Shown: piece by piece, positions 40,508 through 50,606 of the stretch
How positions within the stretch are numbered: the stretch's first letter is position 1
How the letters are laid out: each line of letters begins with the position of its first letter
NCBI GenBank assembly: GCA_030015575.1
Contig: JASDDO010000006.1
Span: 383,058,137 to 383,122,136 of the forward strand
Direction: 5' to 3'
Origin: Agapanthus africanus
Lineage: Eukaryota > Streptophyta > Magnoliopsida > Asparagales > Amaryllidaceae
Length of the DNA: 64,000 nucleotides
Made by a program: the position numbers and the translations under genes
Notes under the pieces: model-generated
What the model was told of the DNA's origin: nothing
Seen by the model: the letters and a program-made list of their open reading frames with translations, nothing else
Databases searched by the model: none

Positions 40508-43500
40508 ATGGCTTCTTTCCCATACTTTCCCTTTACTCGCTCGGAGGCGGCTTTTCCTCAATCACCGTCGGACGAAGAAGTGATAGAGATGATCAGGGCT
40601 GATGACCCCAATTGCACCAATCTACTTTTATGTGGAACCTGGTACGGTCATATCATTCGCGGTCGCCGCAGCTTTCTTTGCGAGATACCGACAGAGCCTA
40701 CTTATCCATTTCTGCCGATGGATCATCCACGGACCTCCTTTGCTGTGGAGATGCTGAATTGGACCCCTACGGGACGGCTTGAGCCATCAACAACTGGGAT
40801 TCCGAACCATCCTGTGCCGGCTATAGACATCTTAGGGCGCCGCATTTGCCAAGGCGAAGCCTATCCATGGGGACAGATTTACAAAATAGGGCTTACCCCT
40901 CGACATCCCACGGGCTACCTTCTCTGGGCCCGTTATATCCTGTCCGCCCATCGTGCGCGACTGCAGAGGGTCGGACTCTATCAGACGGTATATGCATCTC
41001 TCTTCCACTATCAGTCCCCCAATGTCTGGTGGGTTAAGGCCTTCTTAAACCAATGGAATCTTCCCACCAATACCTTTTTTCTAGGGGACCGCGAAGTTTC
41101 AATTTCTCTGGAAGAGTTTCGTGAAATCTCAGGGTTTCCGGTCAGGGGGACGCTTTATGAAGAACTACTGCCTCCCGATGAGTATGTCTTCGAAACTGAG
41201 CCTGCCATGCTTGACGGCCTGTCGACCGAGAATGCCGTCCGCCACATGCGCCCAAGTTTGATCAAGACTCTGAGCATTTTTGAGAAGCTATTCACAGAGT
41301 CAGAGGAGCATGGCGTCACTTTTAAAAGCTTTATCGCATGCTTCCTTCGTGAAGACGTTCTATCAAAGACGGCTTTGAAGTTCGCAAATATCAACGACCC
41401 CTTTGGGTTCGGTTTAAATAAGCGGCCGGCTAAAGAAGAGGACTTGCCGCAGTTCTACATTCTCATCATATCGGCCGTATCTTTCGAGTCGATCGCAGCT
41501 CCTGGTATGGATGAGGAGACTTTCTTCGTGGGCTTCATCAGTGTTTGGCTCAGTTGGTTCGCCATTCCCATGCACCGTCGTTTCATGAGAGCCTCGGTTA
41601 TTTACCCCGCTCATCGCATTGCCAAGGGGACGCGACTAGCTGTGGGTATTGCGGGGCTAGCGCATCTGTATCATAGGCTAAGCACTGCGGCCAATACCTC
41701 AACCCCAGGCGTAGATGTGGTAAATTTCTCTCTGCATTACTTTAAGTCCTGGATTGAGATGCACGTGCTGGGGGCATTTGCTGCGCACCAAAGACCCAGT
41801 TTTTATGATGCTTACACTTTTCCGTGACTCATACGGCTGGTGGACGCTTCTGCTCCTGACCCGACTCAGTCCGGAGCTATTTGTGTGCTGATTAATCCTA
41901 TGCCAATACGGGCGGGATGGTATTCAACGATCGATTCCTCTCTGCTCCCTCAGGACCGATTCAACAGCTCTGTGACTCGTCGAAGGAGGGAGTACCTTCT
42001 CTGAAGCCCAGAAAAGCCATGCACCTTTATTCGATCAGACCGGGTTATCTGGTATTTCGTCAGAACGGTGCGGCTCTTTTTATGCGGTACAACCCACACC
42101 GCTTTGCTCGGCAACTCGGATATGACCAGGGTGTCCCCTTTGAGGCATTTATATTGGAGCCTAGCCCGTCGTCAGAAGTTGTTCGTGACGCCGCTCATCA
42201 CTTCATGCGGCTGAACACCGGATCTCGCTTCGTGATTCCTGAAGCTGATTAAATTCCTCGATGTGTGGGGTCCTTCACGGGCTGGTACCTCCACCGAGTC
42301 AGTCCCATTATTGCCGAGGAGAGGAGGATGCTCCTCGGATATAGGGCTCCTACTTCGATCCAGGCCACGGGAGTTCCGCCGCGACCGCGTGCAGCAGTTC
42401 TCCCTCCCTTGAGAGATACTGGCGTCGTGCTTATTCCGGATGAGGCGGAAGTGGATTTAACTCCCACAGCTGGTATGCCACTGCGTACTAGAGCTCAATC
42501 AAGGGCCAATAGGGCGCCAGTAGCGGTATCATCAGCTGCGGCGTCGGCAATGGCCGTGTCGTCATCGGTAGCACCGCCGAGCGAGGACATTGAAGGTGAA
42601 GTGGGTCAACGCCGTACCAAAGTACCAAGGGGAAGGAAGCGATCGTCTTCGGCGGTTAGTTCTGGGTCCAAGAGGTGAAAGAAGACGGCCACCAATCTGC
42701 TCGACTCTTTAGTCGAATCAGAGCCTATCCTTCAAGATGAACCACTAGCCATGCAAGAATCGGATAGTGGTCTACTTTTCCCGGGTTCATCTGCCGAGGA
42801 AGCCGCATAATTGGCTGAGGCTATAAGACGCTCACAGGATGAATCTGAGAATGTAAGGATCCCGAAGAGGCCTTATCCTACCGTCATCTTTTACGAAGAC
42901 CCTCCATCGATACGGCGGATATTCATAGGTCCTTTAGAAGAAGGGGGCAAGAGAGCTCTTAAGCAGGCCGTCTCAGCCGACGTCGAAGATGTACTTTCGT
43001 TGTGGACCGGTGGCCACGAGTCTACCCTCGAACCTCGGGGAGCATACCTCCTCAAGAAGGAGCGTCGGCTCGAAAAAGCCATACTAGAGGCTCCTTTGCG
43101 CATCGGTATGCTCATATATCTCTTTGTAATATTTTGTACTGCTCATATACATTTATATATATCCTTATCTTCGTGAAAACTTTACAGGGACTTCGCTGAT
43201 GGCAGAGGATCTGAGTTCGAGTCGTGCTTTGACTGTGGACTCCGCAAATATCCCCAATAAGACACTAATCAATGTGGAGGGGGTCGATGCAACTGTCGCT
43301 CCTGCGATGGAGCTTCCCTTGGTGATTCCCGTTCCCTAAGTGCTTGCTCCTGCGGAAAAGGCATCTTCGTTGGTCGCCGATTCAATGGATCTTTCTGGGG
43401 ACGGCCCGGAGACTAGGGAACAGGTAGTCGAGGCTACAGTCCTTCCGCTGGAGCTTGCAGTGGCGGCCACTGCTCCTCGATCGGAAGTTATTATACCGGC

Positions 43501-44693
43501 CCACGTCCCCGATGATGTGCCTGGGGGTATGGAGGAGGCCGCCGAAGCTACTATCCCTCCAGTCCAAAATGGGAGAAGTATCGAAGGTAGCCTTCTATAT
43601 TTTATATTAATAATCTCTCCATTATCTGAACCTTTCTGTCTTTTCAGAATTGCGTGGATTGGCGGCGTCTATTACTGATCTGTCTCCCAAGAAGTCTTTT
43701 TAGCGCCTGTTGGAGATGGCCTCTCCGCAGGCGATATCTCCTCAACGCATCGTCCTCTCTTCCGGGCAAGGTTAGTGTCGTTTGTCCTCTCCTCACGGCG
43801 TTATTATTATTTCATATAATGACATTGATGTCTTCTGCAGTTCTGGAAGCCGATGATGAGGCTGAGATTCTTGACGGGCCTGGGGAGCCTTCAGACCCTT
43901 CTTGCATGACTGCGGGTAAGTAAAGTCTCAACGTTGTTCCATCTGCTCTTTGCTTACAAGTCTCGCTGATTGTTTATAAATCTTAACAGCTTTGCCAGTT
44001 CTTACCACGCTGGAATCTCGTATCGTCATGCCACCCGGCCCCTATGCTCTACGTGCCTCGGAACGGATGGCAAAGCTAAGCCTTCACTCCTTATCAGCCC
44101 TGATTGAAGACTTTCGTGCCGGCAGTCTGATCAAGGCCGAAGAGTTTGCCGCTGAAGCCAACGGTTCTCTTCCCTTTCTTGCCACCTACCATAGCGAAAC
44201 ATTGGTGCAAGTCTGGGTTGAGTTTTGTCGGCAGGTGGAGGCTTGCTTGCATATTCTTGAATGTGCACGCCTTCCTTCAGAGGTTGTGGCCGTGAAGGCG
44301 AGCTTACGGGGGCTGATTGAGCGGTGCGCTGCTAACATGATATCATGCGAGAAGAGGCTCGGCCGAAAGTTTTCGGAGAGGGAGCTGGCTACCAAAGCGC
44401 TGAGCGAGCTTCAAGCCAATCTTACGGCCAAGACCACTAGGACATATGAACTTTGGCGGGTGCTTCAAGAGGCTATCAAGGAGGTGGTAGCCATTGATAA
44501 GGCCGTCATTTTTACTCGTGAAATGGTCGAAGCCCATAAGGTTACTGAAAAAGAGCTTGAAAGCCGGCTTGCCTCATACCAGGCCCAACAGGCTCAAGCG
44601 GAGGCCCGTCTTTTGACGATAATGAATCATGAAGCCGAGGCCCAGCGGAAAAGGGATGAACTGGCAAATCTACTAAATCGTCTGCCATCTTGA
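40508..44693 (+). pseudogene. Plant mobile domain (PMD, MAIN-like) gene with introns
   Basis: ATG 40508 opens 440 codons with PMD hallmarks: GLYQTVYASLFHYQSPNVWW, VKAFLNQWNLPTNTFFLGDR, EVSISLEEFREISGFPVRG and HRRFMRASVIYPAHRIAKGT. A TGA (41825) and a one-base shift near 41917 follow; the reading then continues with KAMHLYSIRPGYLVF and NPHRFARQLGYDQGVPFEAF. Introns, all in phase 1, lie at 43106-43187, 43587-43647, 43771-43840 and 43916-43989; each joins the reading frame cleanly. The C terminus (43990-44693) is coiled coil. Other in-frame stops are TAA 42250, TGA 42676, TAA 42808, TAA 43337 and TAG about 43699. PMD proteins act in nuclear silencing and development in plants and are often carried by transposons. 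Confidence 0.8.
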
Positions 44694-44879
44694 AGAATTG
44701 TATATATTTTTTTATTCTTCTTTTGTACATACTCCTGAATGAGAGTATATTTTTTTTGGTTCTTTCATGAATTGTACTCTGTATTCATTTTGATTCATGA
44801 ATAAAAGACACATTTTGCTTCATGATGGTGTGTCCCTTTTAGTAAGTGCATTTTGTGGATAATTTATTTTGATTTCTTT
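44694..44879 (+). terminator. 3' end and poly(A) signal of the PMD gene
   Basis: AATAAA occurs at 44800-44805, about 107 bp after the stop codon, preceded by T-rich and TGTA-containing sequence typical of plant 3' ends. It supports the PMD locus being a transcription unit of its own. Confidence 0.5.
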
Positions 44880-45125
44880 ATGGGACAGCGATGGCTTAGG
44901 ATTCAGGGTTAAGATCTGTCTCCTAAGACTTTCAACTTTATGAGCCGTGAGGGTCTCATAAAGAATTTTCTCCCTACAGGTCGAGAGGATCCCGTAGGTG
45001 TAATTTCTCCTTAGGAATCGTGAGGATTCCTAAGTGCGTTTTCTTCTAAGAGTCGTAAGGATCTCACAAAAGAGTTTTCTCCCTTACAAGTCGTAAGGAC
45101 CTGTAAGTGATGGACGAGGTTGACA
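44880..45125 (-). repeat. Variable-stem/constant-loop hairpin modules of element D
   Basis: Consecutive inverted repeats: 44937-44962 (TTTATGAG...CTCATAAA), 44974-44999 (CCTACAGG...CCCGTAGG), 45010-45034 (CTTAGGAATC...GATTCCTAAG) and 45083-45107. On the element (minus) strand the loops read YCCTTACGA or close variants, the same as in element A 3' sequence (24179-24311). Confidence 0.7.
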
Positions 45126-46650
45126 TTATCCGCATTTCACGAAGTCAGGGGTTGCTCTGGACATTTCCCATGGGGTCAAGATTGACTTTAGTCGTGTTCT
45201 ATGGGACCGGGATTTGCTCTGGATGCTTCCCACGGGGTCAGGATTGACATAGCCGCGTTCCGCAAGGACCAGGATCCGCTCTGGACGTTTCCCACGGGGT
45301 CGGGATTGACATAGGCCGTGTTCCACGAAACCAGGATTTTGCTCTGGATGCTTCCCACAGGGTCTGATTGACATAGCCGTGTTCTGCGAGGACCAGGCTC
45401 CGCTCTGGACGTTTCCCACGGGGTCAGGATTGACATAGGCCGTGTTGCACAAAACCAGGATTTTGCTCTGGATGCTTCCCACGGGGTCAGATTGACATAG
45501 CCGTGTTCTGCGAGGACCAGGCTCCGCTCTGGACGTTTCCCACGGGGTCAGGATTGACATAGGCCGTGTTCCACGAAATCAGGATTTTGCTCTGGATGCT
45601 TCCCACGGGGTCAGATTAACATAGCCGTATTCTGCGAGGACCAGGCTCCGCTCTGGACATTTCCCACGAGGTCAGGATTGACATAGGCCGTGTTCCACGA
45701 AACCAGGATTTTGCTCTGGATGCTTCCTACGGGGTCTGATTGACATAGCTGTGTTCTGCGAGGACCAGGATCCGCTCTGGATGTTTCCCACAGGGTCAGG
45801 ATTGACATAGGCCGTGTTTCACGAAATCAGGATTTTGCTCTGGATGCTTCCCACGGGGTCTGATTGACATAGCCGTGTTATGCGAGGACCAGGCTCCGCT
45901 CTGGACGTTTCCCACGGGGTCAGGATTGACATAGGCCATGTTCCACGAAACCAGGATTTTGCTCTGGATGCTTCCCACGGGGTCAGATTGGCATAGCCGG
46001 GTTTTGCGAGGACCAGGCTCCGCTCTGAACGTTTCCCACGAGGTCAGGATTGACATAGGCCGTGTTCCACGAAACCAGGATTTTGCACTGGATGCTTCCC
46101 ATGGGTCAGGATTGACATAGCCGTGATCTGCGAGGACCAGGATCCGCTCTGGACGTTTCCCACGAGGTCAGGATTGACATAGGCCGTGTTCCACGAAACC
46201 AGGATTTTGCTCTGGATGCTTCCCACGGGGTCTGATTGACATAGCCGCGTTCCACGAAACCAGGATTTTGCTCTGGATGCTTCCCACAGGGTCTGATTGA
46301 TATAGCCGTGTTCTGCGAGGACCAAGCTCCGCTCTGGACGTTTCCTACGGGGTCAGGATTGACATAGGCCATATTCTACGAAACCAGGATTTGCTCTGGA
46401 TGCTTCCCACGGGGTCAAGATTGACATAGCCGTGTTCTGCGAGGACCAGGATCCGCTCTGGACATTTTCCACGGGGTCAGGATTGACATAGGCCGTCTTC
46501 CACGAAACCAGGATTTTGCTTTGGATGCTACCCATGGGGTCTGATTCACATAGCCGTGTTCTGCGAGGACCAGAATCCGCTCTGGACGTTTCCCACGGGG
46601 TCAGGATTGCCATAGGCCGTGTTCCACAAAACCAGGAAGGGTTGACTTTA
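45126..46650 (-). repeat. 126-bp composite tandem array
   Basis: About twelve units of 126-127 bp. Each is made of two related halves of about 62 bp: one with CACGAAACCAGGATTTTGCTC...GGATGCTTCCCACGGGG, one with GCGAGGACCAGGCTCCGCTC...GGACGTTTCCCACGGGG. Starts of the first half recur near 45306, 45437, 45563, 45689, 45815, 45942, 46058, 46185, 46367, 46492 and 46617. The array lies in the 3' region of element D. Confidence 0.9.
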
Positions 46651-47258
46651 TCCGTATTTAACGGAGTCGGGGTTTGACTCTCGGTCATCTGTGCACCGCC
46701 AAGTCATGGAACTGGGAATTGCCGCGGTTCCGCTTTGCTTGATGTTGCGTCTGTTGTAATGAGACGAATGTTGAGATGATCTCCAGGCTGTCTGTGAACA
46801 GTCGAGACTTGGCTCTCTTTCGGATGGAGGCTGGGGAGGGGAGGTGTGATTCCCTCTTTGTTTGTGCCCCTGGATTGTATACAGGGATTGATGCGATATC
46901 ACCTGTAGGGCAAAAGGTTTCATTTTATATATTTTTCTTTCCGCGATGCTCTATCATTTCAGCTTTTTATATCGCGAAAGTCGCGATTGCCCAATCATTT
47001 TGGCTATTTTTCGCGGTGCCAATCATTTCGGCTATTTGTTTTATTTTTACTCGCTGCTTTCTATTGCGAGTTTCCCAATCATTTCGGGTATTTTGCATGC
47101 ATACATTTTTACTTGCTGATTTTGTCGTAAGTTGCCCCATCATTTCGGCTATTTCGTATACATGTGTGGATCGCTGGTTTTTCGCTGCGAATTTTGGGAT
47201 TTGACACCGATTTCGGCATCAGCATCGCTACAACTGGGATATTGCCAGGAGAAAATCA
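46651..47258 (-). other. Element D 3' region with short dispersed repeat
   Basis: No coding sequence. A phrase like CAATCATTTCGGCTATTT occurs five times at about 46951, 46991, 47019, 47075 and 47128, interspersed with TCGCGA words. The phrase GGATTGTATACAGGG at 46870 recalls the LTR motif. Just after the protease, 47205-47258 carries in reverse the AATGATGA...CTCCTGG...GCTGATGCC motif that is repeated in element A. Confidence 0.6.
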
Positions 47259-48386
47259 TCATTTTCCTTCTTCCTCCTCAGTATCACTCCTGAAGACCGG
47301 AATAGTGGTGATAGCTTTGTTCTTCGGTTTGTGACATCTTTCCGTGTCCTCAAAATCTGGTAAGAAGTATTTTGCATCTTCGTACTTTCGGACTTCATAC
47401 ACGAAGAATGGGTTCAACTCCCCCATCACAGTGTACTCGAGACCATCCTTGAAATACTTCATACACTGATGTTGTGTAGAAGGGATGATGATGTACTCGT
47501 GTAGCCAAGGCCTACCGAGCAAAGCGTTGTAGCAAGTCTTGGCGTCAATGACATGAAACTTGATGTCCGTGACAAGCAGCCCAAAGCGTAGTGTCAATAT
47601 TACAGACCCAAGTGTCCGTGATGACTAGGAGTCAAATCCGGAGTTAGTGATTTTATCACGAGCGGGGTGCTGAACGCTCATGCAGATTTCCTTCAATACT
47701 CTCACATTAAGGAGATTGACGGAGGACCCATTGTCAACCAGGATTTTCCCTATCTTGATATCATGATAGTATCCGGAGACATAGAGGGGACGGTTATGCT
47801 CGCACGTCCCGAGGAGGAGATCTTCATCGCCAAAGGTTATATCGGCTATGTGCACTCCTTCCAGCTCGTCCTTCATCTTTTCTTCGGCGAGAAAAGCTTG
47901 GAATTGCTCGGGCTCTTGTAATGCCCTGATCAGAGAATCTCTCGCTTCTTTGGATAGCAGAAGGGCGTCGAGAATGCTGAGCTGCGAAGGTATCTTCTTC
48001 AGGTGTGCAAGAACATTGTAATCCACCTTACTTTCTTTTGGCGGGTCCTTGGCTGTAAGCTCTTTAACGACTTGGTCATTTAGGGTGATATTCTCTGGGA
48101 CTTTTTCTTTCCCCTTATCTTTTCTATTCAACCCACTGTTCGCGGGCCCGAGATTCTTTTCGGGCAGCGTACGATTGCGCAGCTGAATATTCTCACAGCT
48201 CTTCGGTTCTTCCTCTTTTCCTGGGGTGAATTCTTTAAAGAGAGTGCCAAGAGTCATTTCTTTGTCAGAGTCGCTCCCGAAGGTGAAAATTTGCGATCCC
48301 CCAGCGTCGACCATGTGACAGTTGCCGGCAGTTCTTTTACGCTCCTCGGTCGTATTTCTTTGCTCCCGAAGAGTTTTGCGTTTCAT
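47259..48386 (-). pseudogene. Element D aspartic protease region
   Basis: Two frames, 48386-47625 and 47597-47259. The first has VDYNVLAHLKKIPSQ, DEDLLLGTCEHNRPLYVSGY and KILVDNGSSVNLLN, the retropepsin active site with D-N-G. The second has FHVIDAKTCYNALLGRPWLH and IIPSTQHQCMKY, then YEVRKYED, and stops. A small indel near 47625-47600 separates the halves. It aligns with the element A protease throughout. No RT lead-in follows, so this is the last sense-strand coding part of D. Confidence 0.8.
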
Positions 48387-48419
48387 CCGCTTGAAATGTT
48401 GCCGGTGAGCAATATATCC

Positions 48420-50603
48420 CTACCACCATCTTTTAAAAGTGTTGCACTCTTCGGTGGGGTGCGCAATCTTTCGATGATATAAGCAGTAGCTAGGATGTAT
48501 TTCCGCTTCACCAAGAGTGTTTCCTTCGGAGGGTGGCAGCTTCATTCCCATCGATATGGCTTTGGCGAACGTCTTCCTCGTTTTGAACCTGCTTTTATTT
48601 GCCATGGATGTACTTTGATCTGGCGGGAGTGTTTCAACCCTTTCATCCAGTCGCCGACGTTTGGCTTTTTCAAATATGGTCATCTCACGCTCTCGAGTAG
48701 CTTTGCTTTTAAGAAGAGCTTCGTCCAGGAATACATCAATCATTTCGTCTGATGGCCCTAGAAGTTCCGGCTCAGGATCTTCCCCCAGTTCCTCTGTGTA
48801 AGGAGCTTCTTCATCGTCTATCGACAAGTGAGAGATCCCATGGCAACTTGCCACATAATCTTCAGATTCATCCGACGAGTCTTCGCCATTGTCATTATCT
48901 CCGTCCTCAAGGACGTGGCTGAGAAATTCTTGGAGTGTGACTGGAGTCTGCGCTTTTTGATTATATTCTTCCAATGCGTCAATCTGTTTTTGCAGGTCCG
49001 TGCGCTTGTCACCAGGCTTCACGGGCTTTTTGGTCTTCTTCTTCTTCTTCGAAGACTTTGACGACTGGGTGTTAGCGCTTTGGCTATCACCGCCAATCTT
49101 TGGAGTTGGGCGCGGTTTCAGCATTCCCTCGATGACCTCAGGTTCCAGTGGATTTTTCCATCTAATCGCCGGACATGTTTGGAGATCCTTCAGCATTCTT
49201 TTAGTCTTGGCTGAAAGAACGACCTCCCATGGAGCTTCTTCAACAAAAGAGCACGATACCCCCGGTGTGTCCTCCCTCTTAAGAGCATGCGGTTGAGGCG
49301 GGCTTACTTTCCACTTCTCAGACAGTGTGAATTTTTCATGTTGATACTGGTCTTCAATCCAGCCATTGAAGACGAAGCAATCTTCAATTGGATGGCCTAT
49401 CGCTTGGTGATAGGGGCAATAATTGGGACTATTAACCTCACCGGGTTGCAATGGGCATTTTGGATTCAGCAAATTGATGAGCCTGTTGCGCACTGCTAGC
49501 TCGAACAATCTCTTCGTTTTATCCCGGGAAAACGAACAAGGGCGCTTTATTTTCTCATTATAGAATTGTCGCCTCTCGTCCAGGCGATCAGTTAGTTTTG
49601 GGCCACTGGGCTGCTGTTGAGTATTCGCGACGAAGGTCGCCTTCCCTTTACCTTTTTCGTTCCGCGGCTCCGGCTTTGAAGGAGACGGTCTATGACCCAT
49701 CTGGTCCATTTGGGCCAGTTTGTCGATCAAGGCCTGGAACGTGGTCGGCTTGAAGAACATCATCAATTGGGAAATAGTTGCTTGAGGGTCAAGAGTGCCC
49801 ATGAACATGCCTACTGCCGGCGCTTCCTCGACGCGCTGCTCACATTTTGACCATAAATTTCGCCATCGTATTGCGTACTGGACCCAAGTTTCGCCTGGCT
49901 TCACCCTGGCGTTAATTAGTGCGGTAATCGAGGTACGCTCGCTAGCGCTCGCGAATCTCTGCGTAAACAGCAGCTCCATCTCCGCAAATGTCTTAACAGA
50001 GTCATTCAGGAGTTCGGAGTACCATTCAAACGCTGTCTCCGACAAGCTACCAACAAACGAGCGGAGCAGAAGTTTATCATCACCCCCGGTGTTGCCGCAC
50101 AAGGCCCTGAACTGAGCGATGTGCTGATGCGGATTGCCCGTCCCTTTATATACATGGAATTTAGGGATCGTATATCCCGGCGGGTACCTTATTTGGTCAT
50201 ACCAGCCTGGATAGGGTCGTCCAGTCTTAACGATTTGGCCGGCCGCTTCATTCGCCTGGTGAGCTCGTATTTGCTGAGCAATGTAATGATCCAGAGCGGC
50301 CTTGGAGATGGTCTCCTTTTTGGCTGCTGAAAGAGCCGGAGGGGGGTTCGATGTCTCCCCTCCGTCGTCTTCAATGATGATCGGGGGGTCTTTAGCTGGA
50401 GGTTCCGGATGTAACATCATCCCAGCCATGTCTTGGAACAAAAGAGCCATTCGTTTTATATTGGCTGCCTGCTCCGCAACCTCTTTTTCTTTCCTCTCGA
50501 GCATTCTTCGGAGGAACTCGGTGTCAGTTTCTTGTTCCCGACGCTGCTCCGAGGTCTCTGGATTTTCTTTTGGCCCAGTGAGTGCGGCCATTGCAGTCAG
50601 CAT
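48420..50603 (-). CDS. gag: Element D Gag (727 aa) with two zinc-knuckle-like motifs
   Basis: The longest intact frame in the window. N-terminal coiled coil (FLRRMLERKEKEVAEQAANI), then the capsid domain (RPYPGWYDQIRYPPGYTIPK, HQHIAQFRALCGN, FVGSLSETAFEWYSELLNDS, LLFTQRFASASERTSI and IRWRNLWSKC). CPYHQAIGHPIEDC follows at about residues 390-405, with acidic and Lys-rich segments and a second CLYHRKIAHPTEEC near the end. Both are CX2HX4HX4C. Intactness contrasts with the many stops in element A, suggesting D is younger or its Gag was maintained longer. A single TAG (50607-50609) separates it from ORF1 in the same frame. Confidence 0.88.
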   Translation of the reverse strand: MLTAMAALTGPKENPETSEQRREQETDTEFLRRMLERKEKEVAEQAANIKRMALLFQDMAGMMLHPEPPAKDPPIIIEDDGGETSNPPPALSAAKKETISKAALDHYIAQQIRAHQANEAAGQIVKTGRPYPGWYDQIRYPPGYTIPKFHVYKGTGNPHQHIAQFRALCGNTGGDDKLLLRSFVGSLSETAFEWYSELLNDSVKTFAEMELLFTQRFASASERTSITALINARVKPGETWVQYAIRWRNLWSKCEQRVEEAPAVGMFMGTLDPQATISQLMMFFKPTTFQALIDKLAQMDQMGHRPSPSKPEPRNEKGKGKATFVANTQQQPSGPKLTDRLDERRQFYNEKIKRPCSFSRDKTKRLFELAVRNRLINLLNPKCPLQPGEVNSPNYCPYHQAIGHPIEDCFVFNGWIEDQYQHEKFTLSEKWKVSPPQPHALKREDTPGVSCSFVEEAPWEVVLSAKTKRMLKDLQTCPAIRWKNPLEPEVIEGMLKPRPTPKIGGDSQSANTQSSKSSKKKKKTKKPVKPGDKRTDLQKQIDALEEYNQKAQTPVTLQEFLSHVLEDGDNDNGEDSSDESEDYVASCHGISHLSIDDEEAPYTEELGEDPEPELLGPSDEMIDVFLDEALLKSKATREREMTIFEKAKRRRLDERVETLPPDQSTSMANKSRFKTRKTFAKAISMGMKLPPSEGNTLGEAEIHPSYCLYHRKIAHPTEECNTFKRWW

Positions 50604-50606
50604 CTC

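Noticed and set aside
45126..46688. Series of minus-strand ORFs of 80-144 aa
   Set aside because: Generated by the 126-bp tandem array; several frames are open at once, as expected for repeats.
46776..47204. 142-aa plus-strand ORF with hydrophobic C terminus
   Set aside because: Lies antisense in the element D 3' region over a repeated AT-rich motif; Phe/Ile/Ser-rich translation is a composition effect.
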